NCBI RefSeq assembly: GCF_000771405.1
Contig: NZ_JDUI01000003.1
Coordinates: 140,971 to 204,970, forward strand
Direction: 5' to 3'
Origin: Bifidobacterium pullorum DSM 20433
Lineage (GTDB): Bacteria > Actinomycetota > Actinomycetes > Actinomycetales > Bifidobacteriaceae
Length of the DNA stretch: 64,000 nt
Under the pieces are notes generated by a model. That model was given only the letters and a program-made list of their open reading frames with translations. It was not told the DNA's origin and ran no database searches. The position numbers and the translations under genes were made by a program. Each line of letters begins with the position of its first letter. The first letter of the stretch is position 1. Shown here piece by piece: positions 25,035 to 34,076 of the stretch.

Positions 25035-25684
25035 CGCCGCACCCCCGAATCGGCCAGCAGAATGCGCAGCCATGCCAATCCGAGCAGATAGCAACACGAC
25101 CCCAGCAACAGACACGTCACCCCGCCGGCGGAACCGAACAGGAACGCCACGGGATCGGCCCCCAGCAGCATCCCCATACCCAGGGTCACGAACGGCAACG
25201 CCGACAACAGACGCACCGTGGCCCGCGGCATCGCGAAGGCGTTGCGGCGCAGATCCTCGGTCATACGCAGCCGCCGGTAGTCGGCGGCGACCACCTCCAG
25301 ACAGCGGACCGTCTCGCATCCGGACAGCTCACTCAACCGGCAGGCCGCATAGGCCTCAAACGCCACGACCCGCACCTGCGCCGTTGTTTCATCACGGGTC
25401 CGCACCCGCTCCAGCACACCGTGCCAACGCCGCAGCGTCGCCGTCCGCGTGGCGAACGGCCGCTCCGCATACCGTTCCAGCGTCTCCGTCACCGTGCCCC
25501 CGCCGCGCAGCCGCGCACACACCGATGCGAGCAGCGCCGCCATGCCGCAACGCTCTCGCGCAGCCGCGCCTCCATACGCTCCGCGGAGCATCGACCGCCG
25601 CGCTCGTGGCGCCGGCATCAACGCCGCCGCACCGGCCGCCGCGAACACCGCATACCAGAACATCCCCGCCACAGTTCCCGTCAT
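25031..25684 (-). CDS. tadB: Tad pilus inner-membrane platform protein, TadB-like
   Basis: 217 residues. Hydrophobic segments lie at the N-terminus (GTVAGMFWYAVFAAAGAAAL) and at the C-terminus (two helices from about 163 to 207). Between them is a helical cytoplasmic region with CRLSELSGCETVRCLEVVAADYRRLR. It is shorter than a typical TadB, as in other reduced actinobacterial Tad loci. Start and stop overlap both neighbours in ATGA junctions, indicating a tightly coupled operon. Confidence 0.72.
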   Translation of the reverse strand: MTGTVAGMFWYAVFAAAGAAALMPAPRARRSMLRGAYGGAAARERCGMAALLASVCARLRGGGTVTETLERYAERPFATRTATLRRWHGVLERVRTRDETTAQVRVVAFEAYAACRLSELSGCETVRCLEVVAADYRRLRMTEDLRRNAFAMPRATVRLLSALPFVTLGMGMLLGADPVAFLFGSAGGVTCLLLGSCCYLLGLAWLRILLADSGVRR

Positions 25685-26691
25685 GGCGGACCACCGCACC
25701 ATCGCCGCACGAACGGCGCCCATGACTGCCCATACGCCACACGAGCGCCGTCCCATACGGCCAGCGGGACGCCGACCAGGCTGCCCCTGTCATAAACCAG
25801 GCAGCCGATCTGGGCGATACGGCGGACGCCCCGGTTGCGTTCCAGATGCAGGACCACGTCGAACGCGCCGGCGGCCAACATACCCAACGCCTGCGGAGAC
25901 AGCCCCGCCAGCAGCCCCAACGAGATCAGGCGGGCCGGCACCCTGGCCACGCCGTCGGCGTGCAGCGTGGTCATGCCGCCATGGTGTCCGGAATTCAATG
26001 CGCGCAGCAGGTCGGCAATCTCCTCGCCCCGGCACTCCCCCAACACCACACGGTCCGGCCTCATCCGCAGCGTGGCCTTGACCAGCTCCGGCAACCCCAC
26101 CGCGCCGGCACCCTCCACATTCGCCTCGCGCGAGACCAGCGACACATGGTCGGGGATGCCCAGCGCGCCCAGTTCACGGACCTCCTCCACCGTAATGATG
26201 CGTTCCCGCCGTCCGCATTCCGCCAGCAGCGCCCTCATGAGCGTGGTTTTGCCGCTGCCCGTGCCGCCGGTGATCAGTATCGTCGCGCGGGCGGCCACCA
26301 ACGCGCGCAGCACGGGCAGCCAGGCACCCGGCATCAGACCGCGCACGGCCAACGCCGCCAGTTTAGGGACACCGCATTCGGGGAATCGGATGGAGATCGC
26401 CGCACCCTGCGGCACCAACGGCGCGATGACCGCATGCACCCTGACGCCGCCGACCGTCGACGCGTCGGCGATCGGGCAGGCGTCATCCAGACGCCGGCCA
26501 AGCTGCGCGCACAGTTGCACGGCGTAGTCACGCACCGTCTGCGGCGACCGGAAGGCGATGCGCGGATGGAACTCGGTCATACCGTCACCCGCGTCGACCC
26601 ACACACGGCCGTCGCAGGTCACCGCCACGTCGGTGACCGCGGGGTCACGGGCCAGATCCTCCAGCGGCCCCAACATCAGCCGATCAGTCAT
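25681..26691 (-). CDS. tadA: Tad/CpaF-family secretion ATPase
   Basis: 336 residues. Type II/IV secretion ATPase signatures appear in order: SIRFPE (N-domain), Walker A ILITGGTGSGKTTLM, Asp box ITVEEVRELG, Walker B RPDRVVLGECRGEE and the His box GHHGGMTTLHAD. It powers pilus assembly from the cytoplasmic face. It overlaps the stop of the cpaE-like gene upstream by a few bases. The N-terminal part is shorter than in classical CpaF. Confidence 0.92.
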   Translation of the reverse strand: MTDRLMLGPLEDLARDPAVTDVAVTCDGRVWVDAGDGMTEFHPRIAFRSPQTVRDYAVQLCAQLGRRLDDACPIADASTVGGVRVHAVIAPLVPQGAAISIRFPECGVPKLAALAVRGLMPGAWLPVLRALVAARATILITGGTGSGKTTLMRALLAECGRRERIITVEEVRELGALGIPDHVSLVSREANVEGAGAVGLPELVKATLRMRPDRVVLGECRGEEIADLLRALNSGHHGGMTTLHADGVARVPARLISLGLLAGLSPQALGMLAAGAFDVVLHLERNRGVRRIAQIGCLVYDRGSLVGVPLAVWDGARVAYGQSWAPFVRRWCGGPP

Positions 26692-27586
26692 CGTCCCGCC
26701 CCGCCAACGTCATCGCCTCGACGTAATCGGCCAGTACCCCGATGGCGCGGCGGTTATGGCGCGTCGACGTTCGGATGCCCAGCCCCGCGAGCATGTCCCC
26801 GTGCAGACGCCGGTCATACCGCAGGCTGACGTCCACGGACCGGTCCAGGTAGTCCTCCGCTTCGGCCACGCTCACCGCGCCGCGCACAGCCGAGCCGCGG
26901 GGCTCGACGCCGACCAGGATCACGTCCTTGCCGGCGCCTCCCGCCGACCGGTCGAGCCATCCCCGCGCGCGGGCCAGTCCCAATACCGACAGTTCGCACA
27001 CCAGCACCGACATCCCGGCCACCAAATCGGGTATCCGCACCGACGCCGGCGTTCGCCCGATGTCGGCGATGACCACGCGATTGGCTTCGCACAGCGCGCG
27101 CACCACGGCGCCGGCCTGCCATGGATCGGGGGCCGCACCGTTCCATGAGTCGAACGCCAGCACGCCGACATGCCCCCAATGCGGCAGTTCATGGTTCAGC
27201 GAGCGCCCGTCAATGCTGCCGAGCGGAGCATCGACCGACTCGAAGCGCACGCCCGGTTCACCTTCCAATCCGAGCAGCACGTCGATGCCACCCGCGTCGA
27301 AATCGGCGTCGACCAGCGCGCAACGGCGATTGCGACGGTCCAGTTCCGCCGTCATCAGCGCGGCCACCGTGCTTGCCCCGATGCCGCCGCCGGCTGCGGC
27401 GACCGTCACCAGATTGGCGCATCGCGTGGCGGTGGCGAGCGCGGGGCCCGCGGAGGCACCCGTGCAACGGCGTGCGGCCGGACGCCGGACGGGGGCACGC
27501 GACGGCGCGACGGCGACGGACGACGTGCCACGGCGGCCCGTCGAACGGCCACCGACTGTTGGATATGCTGTAGGTTTCGTGGACAT
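26684..27586 (-). CDS. CpaE/SepSi-like MinD-family ATPase of the Tad locus
   Basis: 300 residues. LVTVAAAGGGIGASTVAALMTAEL is a deviant Walker A related to MinD/ParA, and CALVDADFDAGGIDVLLGLE gives the A' motif. These match the pilus-locus positioning ATPases (CpaE, Ssd). The N-terminal 60 residues are Arg/Pro-rich and probably disordered. The start at 27586 has no clear ribosome site. It is the first gene of the cpaE-tadA-tadB-tadC operon. Copy 2 of the 46-bp element lies 50-95 bp upstream. Confidence 0.8.
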   Translation of the reverse strand: MSTKPTAYPTVGGRSTGRRGTSSVAVAPSRAPVRRPAARRCTGASAGPALATATRCANLVTVAAAGGGIGASTVAALMTAELDRRNRRCALVDADFDAGGIDVLLGLEGEPGVRFESVDAPLGSIDGRSLNHELPHWGHVGVLAFDSWNGAAPDPWQAGAVVRALCEANRVVIADIGRTPASVRIPDLVAGMSVLVCELSVLGLARARGWLDRSAGGAGKDVILVGVEPRGSAVRGAVSVAEAEDYLDRSVDVSLRYDRRLHGDMLAGLGIRTSTRHNRRAIGVLADYVEAMTLAGRDDD

Positions 27587-27634
27587 ATGACGATTGAACG
27601 GCCGGCGGAGCGCGCGGACAAGGCCGCTGAGGCG

Positions 27635-27680
27635 ATGTGGTCGAACGCCGGCGGTTATCCACACCCCCGGCGTGTTATCC
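27635..27680 (-). promoter_or_regulatory. 46-bp element upstream of the Tad ATPase operon (copy 2)
   Basis: Near-identical to 24305-24350, with four mismatches, and in the same orientation relative to its operon. It also contains TTATCCACA (27655-27663) and the two GGATAAC boxes on the gene strand. Confidence 0.6.
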
Positions 27681-27704
27681 CCATCCGCAAGACGGCGGAT
27701 AATA

Positions 27705-27866
27705 CGAAAAGACCCGCCGAAGCGGGTCTTTCGCCAAGTCCAACGCGGTGGAATCGCAACACAACATCATCGTTGTAACGGTAAGTCTTTCCAATGCCCG
27801 TCCAACGTAACAGTCCTTTGTGACCATACACTTTTGTGGGCTTCCACCTGTTAAGTTGTCCTTGTA
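27705..27866 (-). ncRNA. Candidate small RNA ending at the UUCG terminator
   Basis: On the minus strand TTGCGG and CATAAT (complement of 27873-27878) are 16 bp apart and could be a promoter. A start near 27866 and the terminator at 27708-27731 would give an RNA of about 160 nt. The frame through it does not close before the terminator, which argues against a small protein. I do not recognise the RNA: it is not tmRNA, RNase P or SRP RNA by their conserved motifs. The rest of 27867-28317 has no gene apart from a short repeat. Confidence 0.4.
27708..27731 (-). terminator. Strong UUCG-loop terminator with no annotated gene upstream
   Basis: AAAGACCCGC and GCGGGTCTTT form a perfect 10-bp stem. 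On the minus strand the loop is TTCG and the stem is followed by TTTTCG, an ideal intrinsic terminator. No protein gene on that strand ends here, which implies a non-coding transcript from the 27.7-27.9 kb region. Confidence 0.8.
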
Positions 27867-28117
27867 CTTGCCATTATGCTCAGCTTGGGCGTGACCGCAA
27901 CCCGCAATCGTCGAATGTGCGCATTTTTGCCAAAGTGTGCGGCAAACGAACACAATCATCTCGACCATGGCGGTTCGCGTCATCATCGAACGGGTTTACT
28001 GTTCGTTCCTGTGCGCTTCCCCGACCCCGGCGGCGTGTCGCCGCACGGCGCCCCGACCCAACGTCACGCATGGGGATCCCCACGCATCCGGACACCATCC
28101 CGGCCACGGCGGGGACA

Positions 28118-28201
28118 TCCCACCATGCAGACGCGCGCGAACCAGCTGGTCGAGGACGAGGAATGGGACGTCCTGCGTCCCACCATGCGGACGCGTGCGA
28201 A
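28118..28201. repeat. Two direct copies at 60-bp spacing
   Basis: CCCACCATGCRGACGCGYGCGAAC occurs at about 28119 and 28179, exactly 60 bp apart, in the leader region of ppk. With only two copies the meaning is unclear: a decayed tandem repeat or a regulatory pair. Confidence 0.5.
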
Positions 28202-28319
28202 CGCCATTCACGGCGGAAACGCCCGATTATGCCCGCCATGCGACATGTTATGTAAACAGAGGTTAAATTCTTGCGATTTCGCGTGCGCCGCAATCGTTGT
28301 CATTCTAAAGTAGAGAGCT

Positions 28320-30557
28320 ATGGCACAGATATTCGACGCATCATCGAAGGCGATCCTGCGCAGCCAAATCGCTGAGCACATCGCCGAAACCGATAAGGAC
28401 GACAAACGCGAGGCTCGCGACGGCGAGGCCCCGCTGCCCGATGACCGCTTCTTTGAGCGCGAGCTGAGCTGGCTCAAGTTCAACTGGCGTGTAATGGAGC
28501 TCGCCCAGGATGAGAGCCTGCCGCTGATCGAACGCGCCAGCTTCGCCGCGATCTTCGCCTCCAACCTGGACGAGTTCTTCATGGTCCGCGTGGCCGGCCT
28601 GAAGCGCCGCATCGACACCGGCATCGCCGTGACCTCCTCGAGCGGCATGAGCCCGCGCCAGCTGATCCGCTCCCTGAGCGAGCAGGCGCACGTCATGCAG
28701 GACGAGCACGCCCACTACGTGGTGGATACGCTGCTGCCGGCCCTGGCCGACGAGCGCATCGTGCTGCTCAACTGGGACCAGCTGACCACCGCCGAGCAGG
28801 AGCGTCTCTCCCGCTACTACCGCCAGCAGGTGTTCCCGGTCCTGACGCCGTTGGGTGTGGACCCGGCCCACCCGTTCCCGTACGTCTCCGGCAAGTCGCT
28901 GAACCTGGCCGTCATCGTGGAGAACCCCACGTCCGGCAAGTCGCACTTCGCCCGTGTGAAGATCCCGGACAACCTCAATCGCCTGGTGCCGGTCGACGAC
29001 CGCACCGACGAGGAGGGCGCCGAGGAGCGCTACGGATTCATCACGATGGAGAACCTGATCATCGCGCACCTGGAATCGCTGTTCCCGGGCATGATCATCA
29101 AGGAGGCCCGCTCCTTCCGCGTGACCCGTAACGAGGACATCGACGTGGAGGAGGACGACGCCGAGAACCTGCTCAACGCGATGGAGAAGGAACTGCTGCG
29201 CCGCCGCTTCGGACCGCCGATCCGTCTGGAGATCTCCGACGCGACCAGCCCGTTCCTCTCGCAGCTGCTCGCCGACCAGCTCGGCGTGACCAGCGACGAG
29301 GTCTACCGTCTGCCCGCCCCGCTGGATATGACCGTGCTGTTCGAGCTCGGCGGCATCGACCGTCCGGACCTGAAGTACCGTCCGTTCGTGCCGACCACGA
29401 ACCGCCAGATCGCCGAGGTCGAGTCCAGCCGTGCGCAGGACATCTTCGCGGCGATCCGTCAGCACGACATCCTGCTGCACCACCCCTACGACTCGTTCTC
29501 GACCTCCGTGCAGGCGTTCCTGGCGCAGGCCGCGGCCGATCCGAAGGTGCTGGCCATCAAGCAGACGCTGTACCGTACCTCCAGCAAGTCCCCGATCATC
29601 GACGCGCTGATCGACGCCGCCCACGCCGGCAAGCAGGTGCTGGCGCTGGTCGAGATTAAGGCCCGCTTCGATGAGGACGCGAACATCGCTTGGGCGCGCA
29701 AGCTCGAACGGGCCGGCGTGCACGTGGTCTACGGCATCGTGGGCCTGAAGACCCACTGCAAGATCTCGCTGGTGGTGCGCCAGGAGGCCGATGGACTCAA
29801 GCGCTACTGCCATGTGGGCACCGGCAACTACAACCCGAAGACCGCCCGCCAGTACACCGATCTGGGTCTGCTGACCTGCGACCCGGTGGTCGGCCAGGAT
29901 CTGACCCGCTTGTTCAACCAGCTGTCGGGGTACGCCCCCAAGTCGAGCTTCCACCGTCTGCTCGTGGCGCCGCGCACCATCCGCACCGGACTGATCCAGC
30001 GCATCCGCCGCGAGGAGGACGCCGCACGCGCCGGCAAGGAGGCCTGGATCAAGATCAAGGTCAACGCGATCGTGGACGAGAAGACCATCGACGCGCTGTA
30101 CCGCGCCAGCCAGGCCGGCGTCAAGATCGACATCGTGGAACGCGGCATCTGCGCGATCAAGCCGGGCGTGCCCGGACTGAGCGAGAACATCCGCGTCCGT
30201 TCGATCCTCGGCCGATTCCTGGAACACAGCCGCATCTACGCCTTCTGCAACTCCGACGGCCCGCAGATCGGCGAGGGTCCTGTCTCCGGCCCGGAGGTGT
30301 GGATCGGCTCGGCCGACCTGATGCACCGCAACCTGGACCGCCGTGTCGAGGCGCTGGTGCGCATCACCGACCCGGACCAGATCAACGAGCTGATCAACTA
30401 CGTGGACCTGCAGATGGCCGACAGCACCGCCTCGTGGCACATGCAGCCCGACGGCACGTATATCCGCCACTCCCGCGACGAGGAGGGACGCCCGCTGGTC
30501 GACAGCCAGGACTATCTGATCAAGCGGCATCAGCGCCGTCCGCGCGGCAATAGCTGA
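28320..30557 (+). CDS. ppk: Polyphosphate kinase
   Basis: 745 residues, full PPK1 length. An N-terminal extension of about 40 residues precedes [19 protein letters not shown], the start of the N domain. The two phospholipase-D-like catalytic domains contain [17 protein letters not shown], the phosphorylated His in [12 protein letters not shown], and [22 protein letters not shown] second conserved catalytic block is [17 protein letters not shown]. It reversibly builds polyphosphate from ATP. A mutT1-like gene follows, a common actinobacterial neighbourhood. Confidence 0.97.
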   Translation: MAQIFDASSKAILRSQIAEHIAETDKDDKREARDGEAPLPDDRFFERELSWLKFNWRVMELAQDESLPLIERASFAAIFASNLDEFFMVRVAGLKRRIDTGIAVTSSSGMSPRQLIRSLSEQAHVMQDEHAHYVVDTLLPALADERIVLLNWDQLTTAEQERLSRYYRQQVFPVLTPLGVDPAHPFPYVSGKSLNLAVIVENPTSGKSHFARVKIPDNLNRLVPVDDRTDEEGAEERYGFITMENLIIAHLESLFPGMIIKEARSFRVTRNEDIDVEEDDAENLLNAMEKELLRRRFGPPIRLEISDATSPFLSQLLADQLGVTSDEVYRLPAPLDMTVLFELGGIDRPDLKYRPFVPTTNRQIAEVESSRAQDIFAAIRQHDILLHHPYDSFSTSVQAFLAQAAADPKVLAIKQTLYRTSSKSPIIDALIDAAHAGKQVLALVEIKARFDEDANIAWARKLERAGVHVVYGIVGLKTHCKISLVVRQEADGLKRYCHVGTGNYNPKTARQYTDLGLLTCDPVVGQDLTRLFNQLSGYAPKSSFHRLLVAPRTIRTGLIQRIRREEDAARAGKEAWIKIKVNAIVDEKTIDALYRASQAGVKIDIVERGICAIKPGVPGLSENIRVRSILGRFLEHSRIYAFCNSDGPQIGEGPVSGPEVWIGSADLMHRNLDRRVEALVRITDPDQINELINYVDLQMADSTASWHMQPDGTYIRHSRDEEGRPLVDSQDYLIKRHQRRPRGNS

Positions 30558-30578
30558 CATCCGACCCGCAACTCGCAC

Positions 30579-30615
30579 GATGGCCGGCCCCACGGGGTCG
30601 GCCATCGTCGTTTCT
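30579..30615 (+). terminator. Hairpin after ppk
   Basis: CGATGGCCG and its complement CGGCCATCG flank a CCCC/GGGG extension, followed by TCGTTTCTCG. The hairpin begins 22 bp after the ppk stop and precedes the next gene, so readthrough may be regulated. Confidence 0.6.
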
Positions 30616-30653
30616 CGAGAAAACTACGTAGCCACAACCGGGAGTGACCTACA

Positions 30654-31724
30654 ATGAGTGGAATGGGCAACAAAGTCAGACGAGTCGTGGAGGCGGCGGG
30701 CGGCATCCTGTACCGCTGGCGTCCGGAGGCGGACGTCGCCTCATGCACCGACGACCTCGATAATCTGCAGGTCTGCATCGTGCACCGGCCCAAGTACGAC
30801 GACTGGAGCTGGCCCAAGGGCAAGCTCGACCCCAACGAATCGCATCGCCACGCCGCCGTGCGCGAACTCGGCGAAGAGACCGGCATCACCGTGGAACTCG
30901 GCCCCTACCTTGGCGAGGTGGAGTACCCGCTGTCCGAGGAAGGCAAGAAGACGCGCCGTTCCAAGGACCGCACCGTGGATAGCAAACACGTGATGTTCTG
31001 GATGGCACGCCCGATCGACGCGGTCGCCGCCGAACACCTCATCGACGCCTTCGGCCCCGTGCACCGCGCCGACGTCGGCGAGATCGACGGCATCGTCTGG
31101 GTATCCGTCCGCGAGGCCCGACGCAAGCTCACCCATTCCACCGGCAAGGACCTGCTGGCGATCTTCGCCGACCGCGTACGCGAGGGCGCGGCACGGTCGC
31201 AGGCCGTCATCATCGTGCGCCACGGCAAGGCGGAGGCCCGCAAGGTGTGGAAGGGCACCGACGCGAACCGCCCGATCACGCCGCGCGGCGCCGCCTACGC
31301 CTTTGCACTCAACCGCGAGCTGGCCTGCTACAACCCGACACGGCTGGCCACCTCGCCGTGGATGCGATGCCAGGAGACCCTGCAGGTGCTCTCCTGGCAG
31401 ACCGACCGTCCGATGATCCACATCGACGAGCTGACCGAGGACGCCTTCGCCGAGGACCCCGGTGCCGCATGGCGATGCTTCCGGCGGGAGATCGACGGTG
31501 CCCTCGCCGACCGGCAGAACACGGCCATCTGCATGCACCGGCCGGTCATCGGCGGCATGTTCGAACACCTGCGCGCGATGTGCACCACGAAGATCCTCGG
31601 CAAACGGCTCATCGCCAAATCGCCGTACATGCCCACCGGCAACGCGATCGTGCTGCACGTCGTCAGCTCCCCCGCCGGCCCACACATCATCGACATCCAG
31701 AAGGTGGCACCCATTGTCTACTAG
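30654..31724 (+). CDS. MutT1-like Nudix hydrolase fused to a histidine phosphatase domain
   Basis: 356 residues. The N-terminal Nudix domain has the complete box [23 protein letters not shown] at about 61-83. The C-terminal half is a histidine phosphatase, with [17 protein letters not shown] and MHRPVIGG supplying the catalytic His/Arg set. The two-domain layout is that of mycobacterial MutT1, which hydrolyses oxidised nucleotides such as 8-oxo-dGTP and diadenosine polyphosphates. RBS GGGAGTG precedes ATG 30654. It overlaps the following gene by 11 bp. Confidence 0.92.
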   Translation: MSGMGNKVRRVVEAAGGILYRWRPEADVASCTDDLDNLQVCIVHRPKYDDWSWPKGKLDPNESHRHAAVRELGEETGITVELGPYLGEVEYPLSEEGKKTRRSKDRTVDSKHVMFWMARPIDAVAAEHLIDAFGPVHRADVGEIDGIVWVSVREARRKLTHSTGKDLLAIFADRVREGAARSQAVIIVRHGKAEARKVWKGTDANRPITPRGAAYAFALNRELACYNPTRLATSPWMRCQETLQVLSWQTDRPMIHIDELTEDAFAEDPGAAWRCFRREIDGALADRQNTAICMHRPVIGGMFEHLRAMCTTKILGKRLIAKSPYMPTGNAIVLHVVSSPAGPHIIDIQKVAPIVY

Positions 31725-32448
31725 CGCATTGCACTACGGTTCCGGCTCGATCCTGCCCAGCCGCTCCGGATTCGCCGCATCCACGGGCGGGGCGAGGCCG
31801 TCGCGCCCGGGACAACTCAGTTCGGCGATCCTGGACGGGCTGGCGGGAGGCTCCGACCCGGAGACGATCCGCGAGCTCAGCCACACCTCGGCGGCCGCGC
31901 TGCTCGACCGGGTGCACCATACCGAGGACCCGGCCGTGGTCGAACGCGTGCTGACCCTGGTCGACCATGAGGGCGTGGATATCATCGCGGAACTGTGGAG
32001 CCACGCCGAACCCGATTCACTGCCGGGCGTGCTGTGGCGGCTGTATCTGCTGCGCACCTGGATGCGCGACCACAAAGCGGCGATTGCGCGGCTGTGGCGG
32101 CTCGGCGAGTCGACCGTGACCTCGGCCTCGGCGATTGCGGGGGTGAACCAGGCGCCGACCGAGGAGGATATCGAGACCACCGCCGATTCGATTCTGGCGG
32201 GTGCGTTCACGGGTGATTTCGCCGTGGCGCTGGACCGCGCCGCCGCGTTCACCGACGTGGTGGCCAACGGCCTACGTCTCCAGGCGCGGCACATGGTGGC
32301 GGAATACGGCCCCGACGCCGCCTCGGACGAGGAGAAGACGACGCGCACCACGGCCGCGCGACTCCTGCACACCGCAGGCAACCTGTTGAGCACCGCCAAA
32401 GTGTTCCGCCACGGGGCCACGCTCTGGCGGCACGGCAAGCTCGAGTAG
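31714..32448 (+). CDS. Conserved actinobacterial-type protein of unknown function
   Basis: 244 residues if TTG 31714 is the start. This start is supported by AAGGTGG 6 nt upstream and by overlap with the stop of the MutT1-like gene. No in-frame ATG occurs before the conserved-looking part. The protein is Ala/Leu-rich and helical ([33 protein letters not shown]), without membrane segments or known motifs. Coupling to mutT1 suggests a related housekeeping role, but no function can be assigned. Confidence 0.65.
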   Translation: MSTSALHYGSGSILPSRSGFAASTGGARPSRPGQLSSAILDGLAGGSDPETIRELSHTSAAALLDRVHHTEDPAVVERVLTLVDHEGVDIIAELWSHAEPDSLPGVLWRLYLLRTWMRDHKAAIARLWRLGESTVTSASAIAGVNQAPTEEDIETTADSILAGAFTGDFAVALDRAAAFTDVVANGLRLQARHMVAEYGPDAASDEEKTTRTTAARLLHTAGNLLSTAKVFRHGATLWRHGKLE

Positions 32449-32603
32449 CGGGCCCCTCATCCCCCATCTTTTGTCTTTTCCGACCTCAACCGACAACAAC
32501 CATTCGGCTGTGAACGCTCGCACGTCCGTTAAGCCCTGAAAAACCAAAATCGGTCAGACTCGCGCACGGCGTGGCACGGAAGCCGAACCGGTACAATGAA
32601 AAG

Positions 32604-32700
32604 TCGCGTCGGACCGTGCTTAAGCCCCGGGCTCCATTTGTTGCCGCCGCGAGCGGCGTTTGCGCCGACAGGCGCTTTCACGGTCCGGCGTTTCCTTTTC
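32604..32700 (+). ncRNA. Candidate structured RNA closed by a terminator-like stem
   Basis: CGTCGGACCGTG (32607-32618) pairs with CACGGTCCGGCG (32679-32690) in a 12-bp stem with one G-U, followed by TTTCCTTTTC. Inside lie two clean hairpins, GCCGC/GCGGC (32643-32657) and GCGCC/GGCGC (32662-32675), and a small AGCC/GGCT hairpin, giving a branched fold. A TACAAT box (32592-32597) lies just upstream; the -35 is poor. No gene on the plus strand follows, so a riboswitch is unlikely. The 32701-32868 stretch contains further GC hairpins but no gene. Confidence 0.4.
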
Positions 32701-32868
32701 CGTCTCCCGGTTCCCCGAATCATCCGGGAGGCCCAGTCACCGCCCCCCGCGTGCCAAGGTGCAACCTGCGCGAACTGGGTGGGCAAGGTGCTCTGGTGCA
32801 CCGGCCCCGGGTATACCAACCGTGCGGCCTCGCGTCCGGAGCCGGCGGAACATCCAACGCAGCGATTC

Positions 32869-33906
32869 CTAACGCGTGGACGCGCGGCGAACCAGATCGA
32901 ACGAGGTGACGTACTTGCGAGCCGGCACGGCCGACCCCTCGATGCGGGCGATCAGCATATCCACCGCATGCCGGGCGAAATCATCCACATGCGGATCGAT
33001 CGACGTCAATCCAGGCATGCAGTACTCGGCATCCGGCACGTTGTCGAAACCGACGACCTGCACATCCTGCGGCACCCGCACGCCGCGCCGCTGCAGCTCG
33101 TGGATCACGCCGATCGCCAACGCGTCGTTCAGGCACATGATCGCATCGGGCATCGGCACGTCCGCATCGTCCAGCAGATGCGCCACCGCATCACGGCCGC
33201 CGGACTGCACCCATGTGGCGTTGCGCACCAGCCGCCAATCGACCTGCAGACCGCGCTCCTCATGCGCCTGGCAATACCCACGCGTACGCTGCGTGCTGGT
33301 CGTCTCCGGCAGCGACTCATCCGCCACATCCGGACAAGCGTTCTCCGCGGTGCCGCCAATCAATGCGATGCGCCGGCATCCGGAATCCAGCAGCGCCCCC
33401 ACCGCCGTGCGTACGGCTTCGACGTTCGGCATCGTCGCCCAATCCGTCAACCCACGCGTATCGTAATCGCCCACGACCACCAACGGGTAGGGCTGCTTCA
33501 GCACGGAAGCGCTGATGTCGTCGGGCGAGCCGACGAAGAAGATCCAGCCGTCCGCGGCGAGTTTCTTCGTCTCCGGAATCACCTGCTCGAGACCGCCGGC
33601 ACCGCTGTACGTGTCGGTGATGACGGCGTAGCCGCGGGCCCGCGCCGCGGTCACCACGCTGTTGGCAAGATACGGGATGAACGGCTGGCAGAAATCGCTG
33701 ATCGCCAAGCCGATGAGTTGGGTGCCGCCGGTCTTCATGGCGCGGGCCGACACATTGACCCGATAGCCGAGACGCTCGATGGCCTCCTGAACGCGCGCGC
33801 GGGTCTCCGGTCGCATGCTGCCGGTGTTGTTCAGCACGTTCGACACCGTTTTGATGGAGACTCCCGTCTCACGTGCCACATCGGTGATGGTTACTCGCTT
33901 CGCCAC
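32869..33906 (-). CDS. LacI-family transcriptional regulator
   Basis: 345 residues. The HTH reads TITDVARETGVSIKTVSNV, with recognition helix residues nearly identical to the regulator at 2126-3193. The hinge region is VNVSARAM and the effector domain ends GFDNVPDAEYCMPGLTSIDP. The start is GTG 33906, chosen because GAGAGGGG lies 5 nt upstream and because the HTH begins immediately after; the longer reading frame to 34065 lacks a start signal. It lies directly downstream of the GH51 gene on the same strand, whose promoter holds two TACAACGTTGTA-type sites. It probably controls the second arabinose island. Confidence 0.9.
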   Translation of the reverse strand: MAKRVTITDVARETGVSIKTVSNVLNNTGSMRPETRARVQEAIERLGYRVNVSARAMKTGGTQLIGLAISDFCQPFIPYLANSVVTAARARGYAVITDTYSGAGGLEQVIPETKKLAADGWIFFVGSPDDISASVLKQPYPLVVVGDYDTRGLTDWATMPNVEAVRTAVGALLDSGCRRIALIGGTAENACPDVADESLPETTSTQRTRGYCQAHEERGLQVDWRLVRNATWVQSGGRDAVAHLLDDADVPMPDAIMCLNDALAIGVIHELQRRGVRVPQDVQVVGFDNVPDAEYCMPGLTSIDPHVDDFARHAVDMLIARIEGSAVPARKYVTSFDLVRRASTR

Positions 33907-34076
33907 GGCACCCCTCTCGTCGCACCATCGGGCATGGTCCGCGCAGTCAGCCCGGAACGCCCGCCTGTTTTCCAGCATAACGTGTTTTCCCCACGGAACC
34001 CGTTCCATCGTGCGGGCTCCGGACAGCCGAGGCCGTGCGATCCGTCCTTGCCGAACGGATCGCACGGCCCGTCATG

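Noticed and set aside
27675..27986. 103-residue frame over the small-RNA candidate
   Set aside because: It reads straight through the intrinsic terminator and has no ribosome site or recognisable family.
28341..30605. A 754-residue frame antisense to ppk
   Set aside because: Mirror of a real high-GC gene; no domain, and its composition follows the third-codon bias of ppk.
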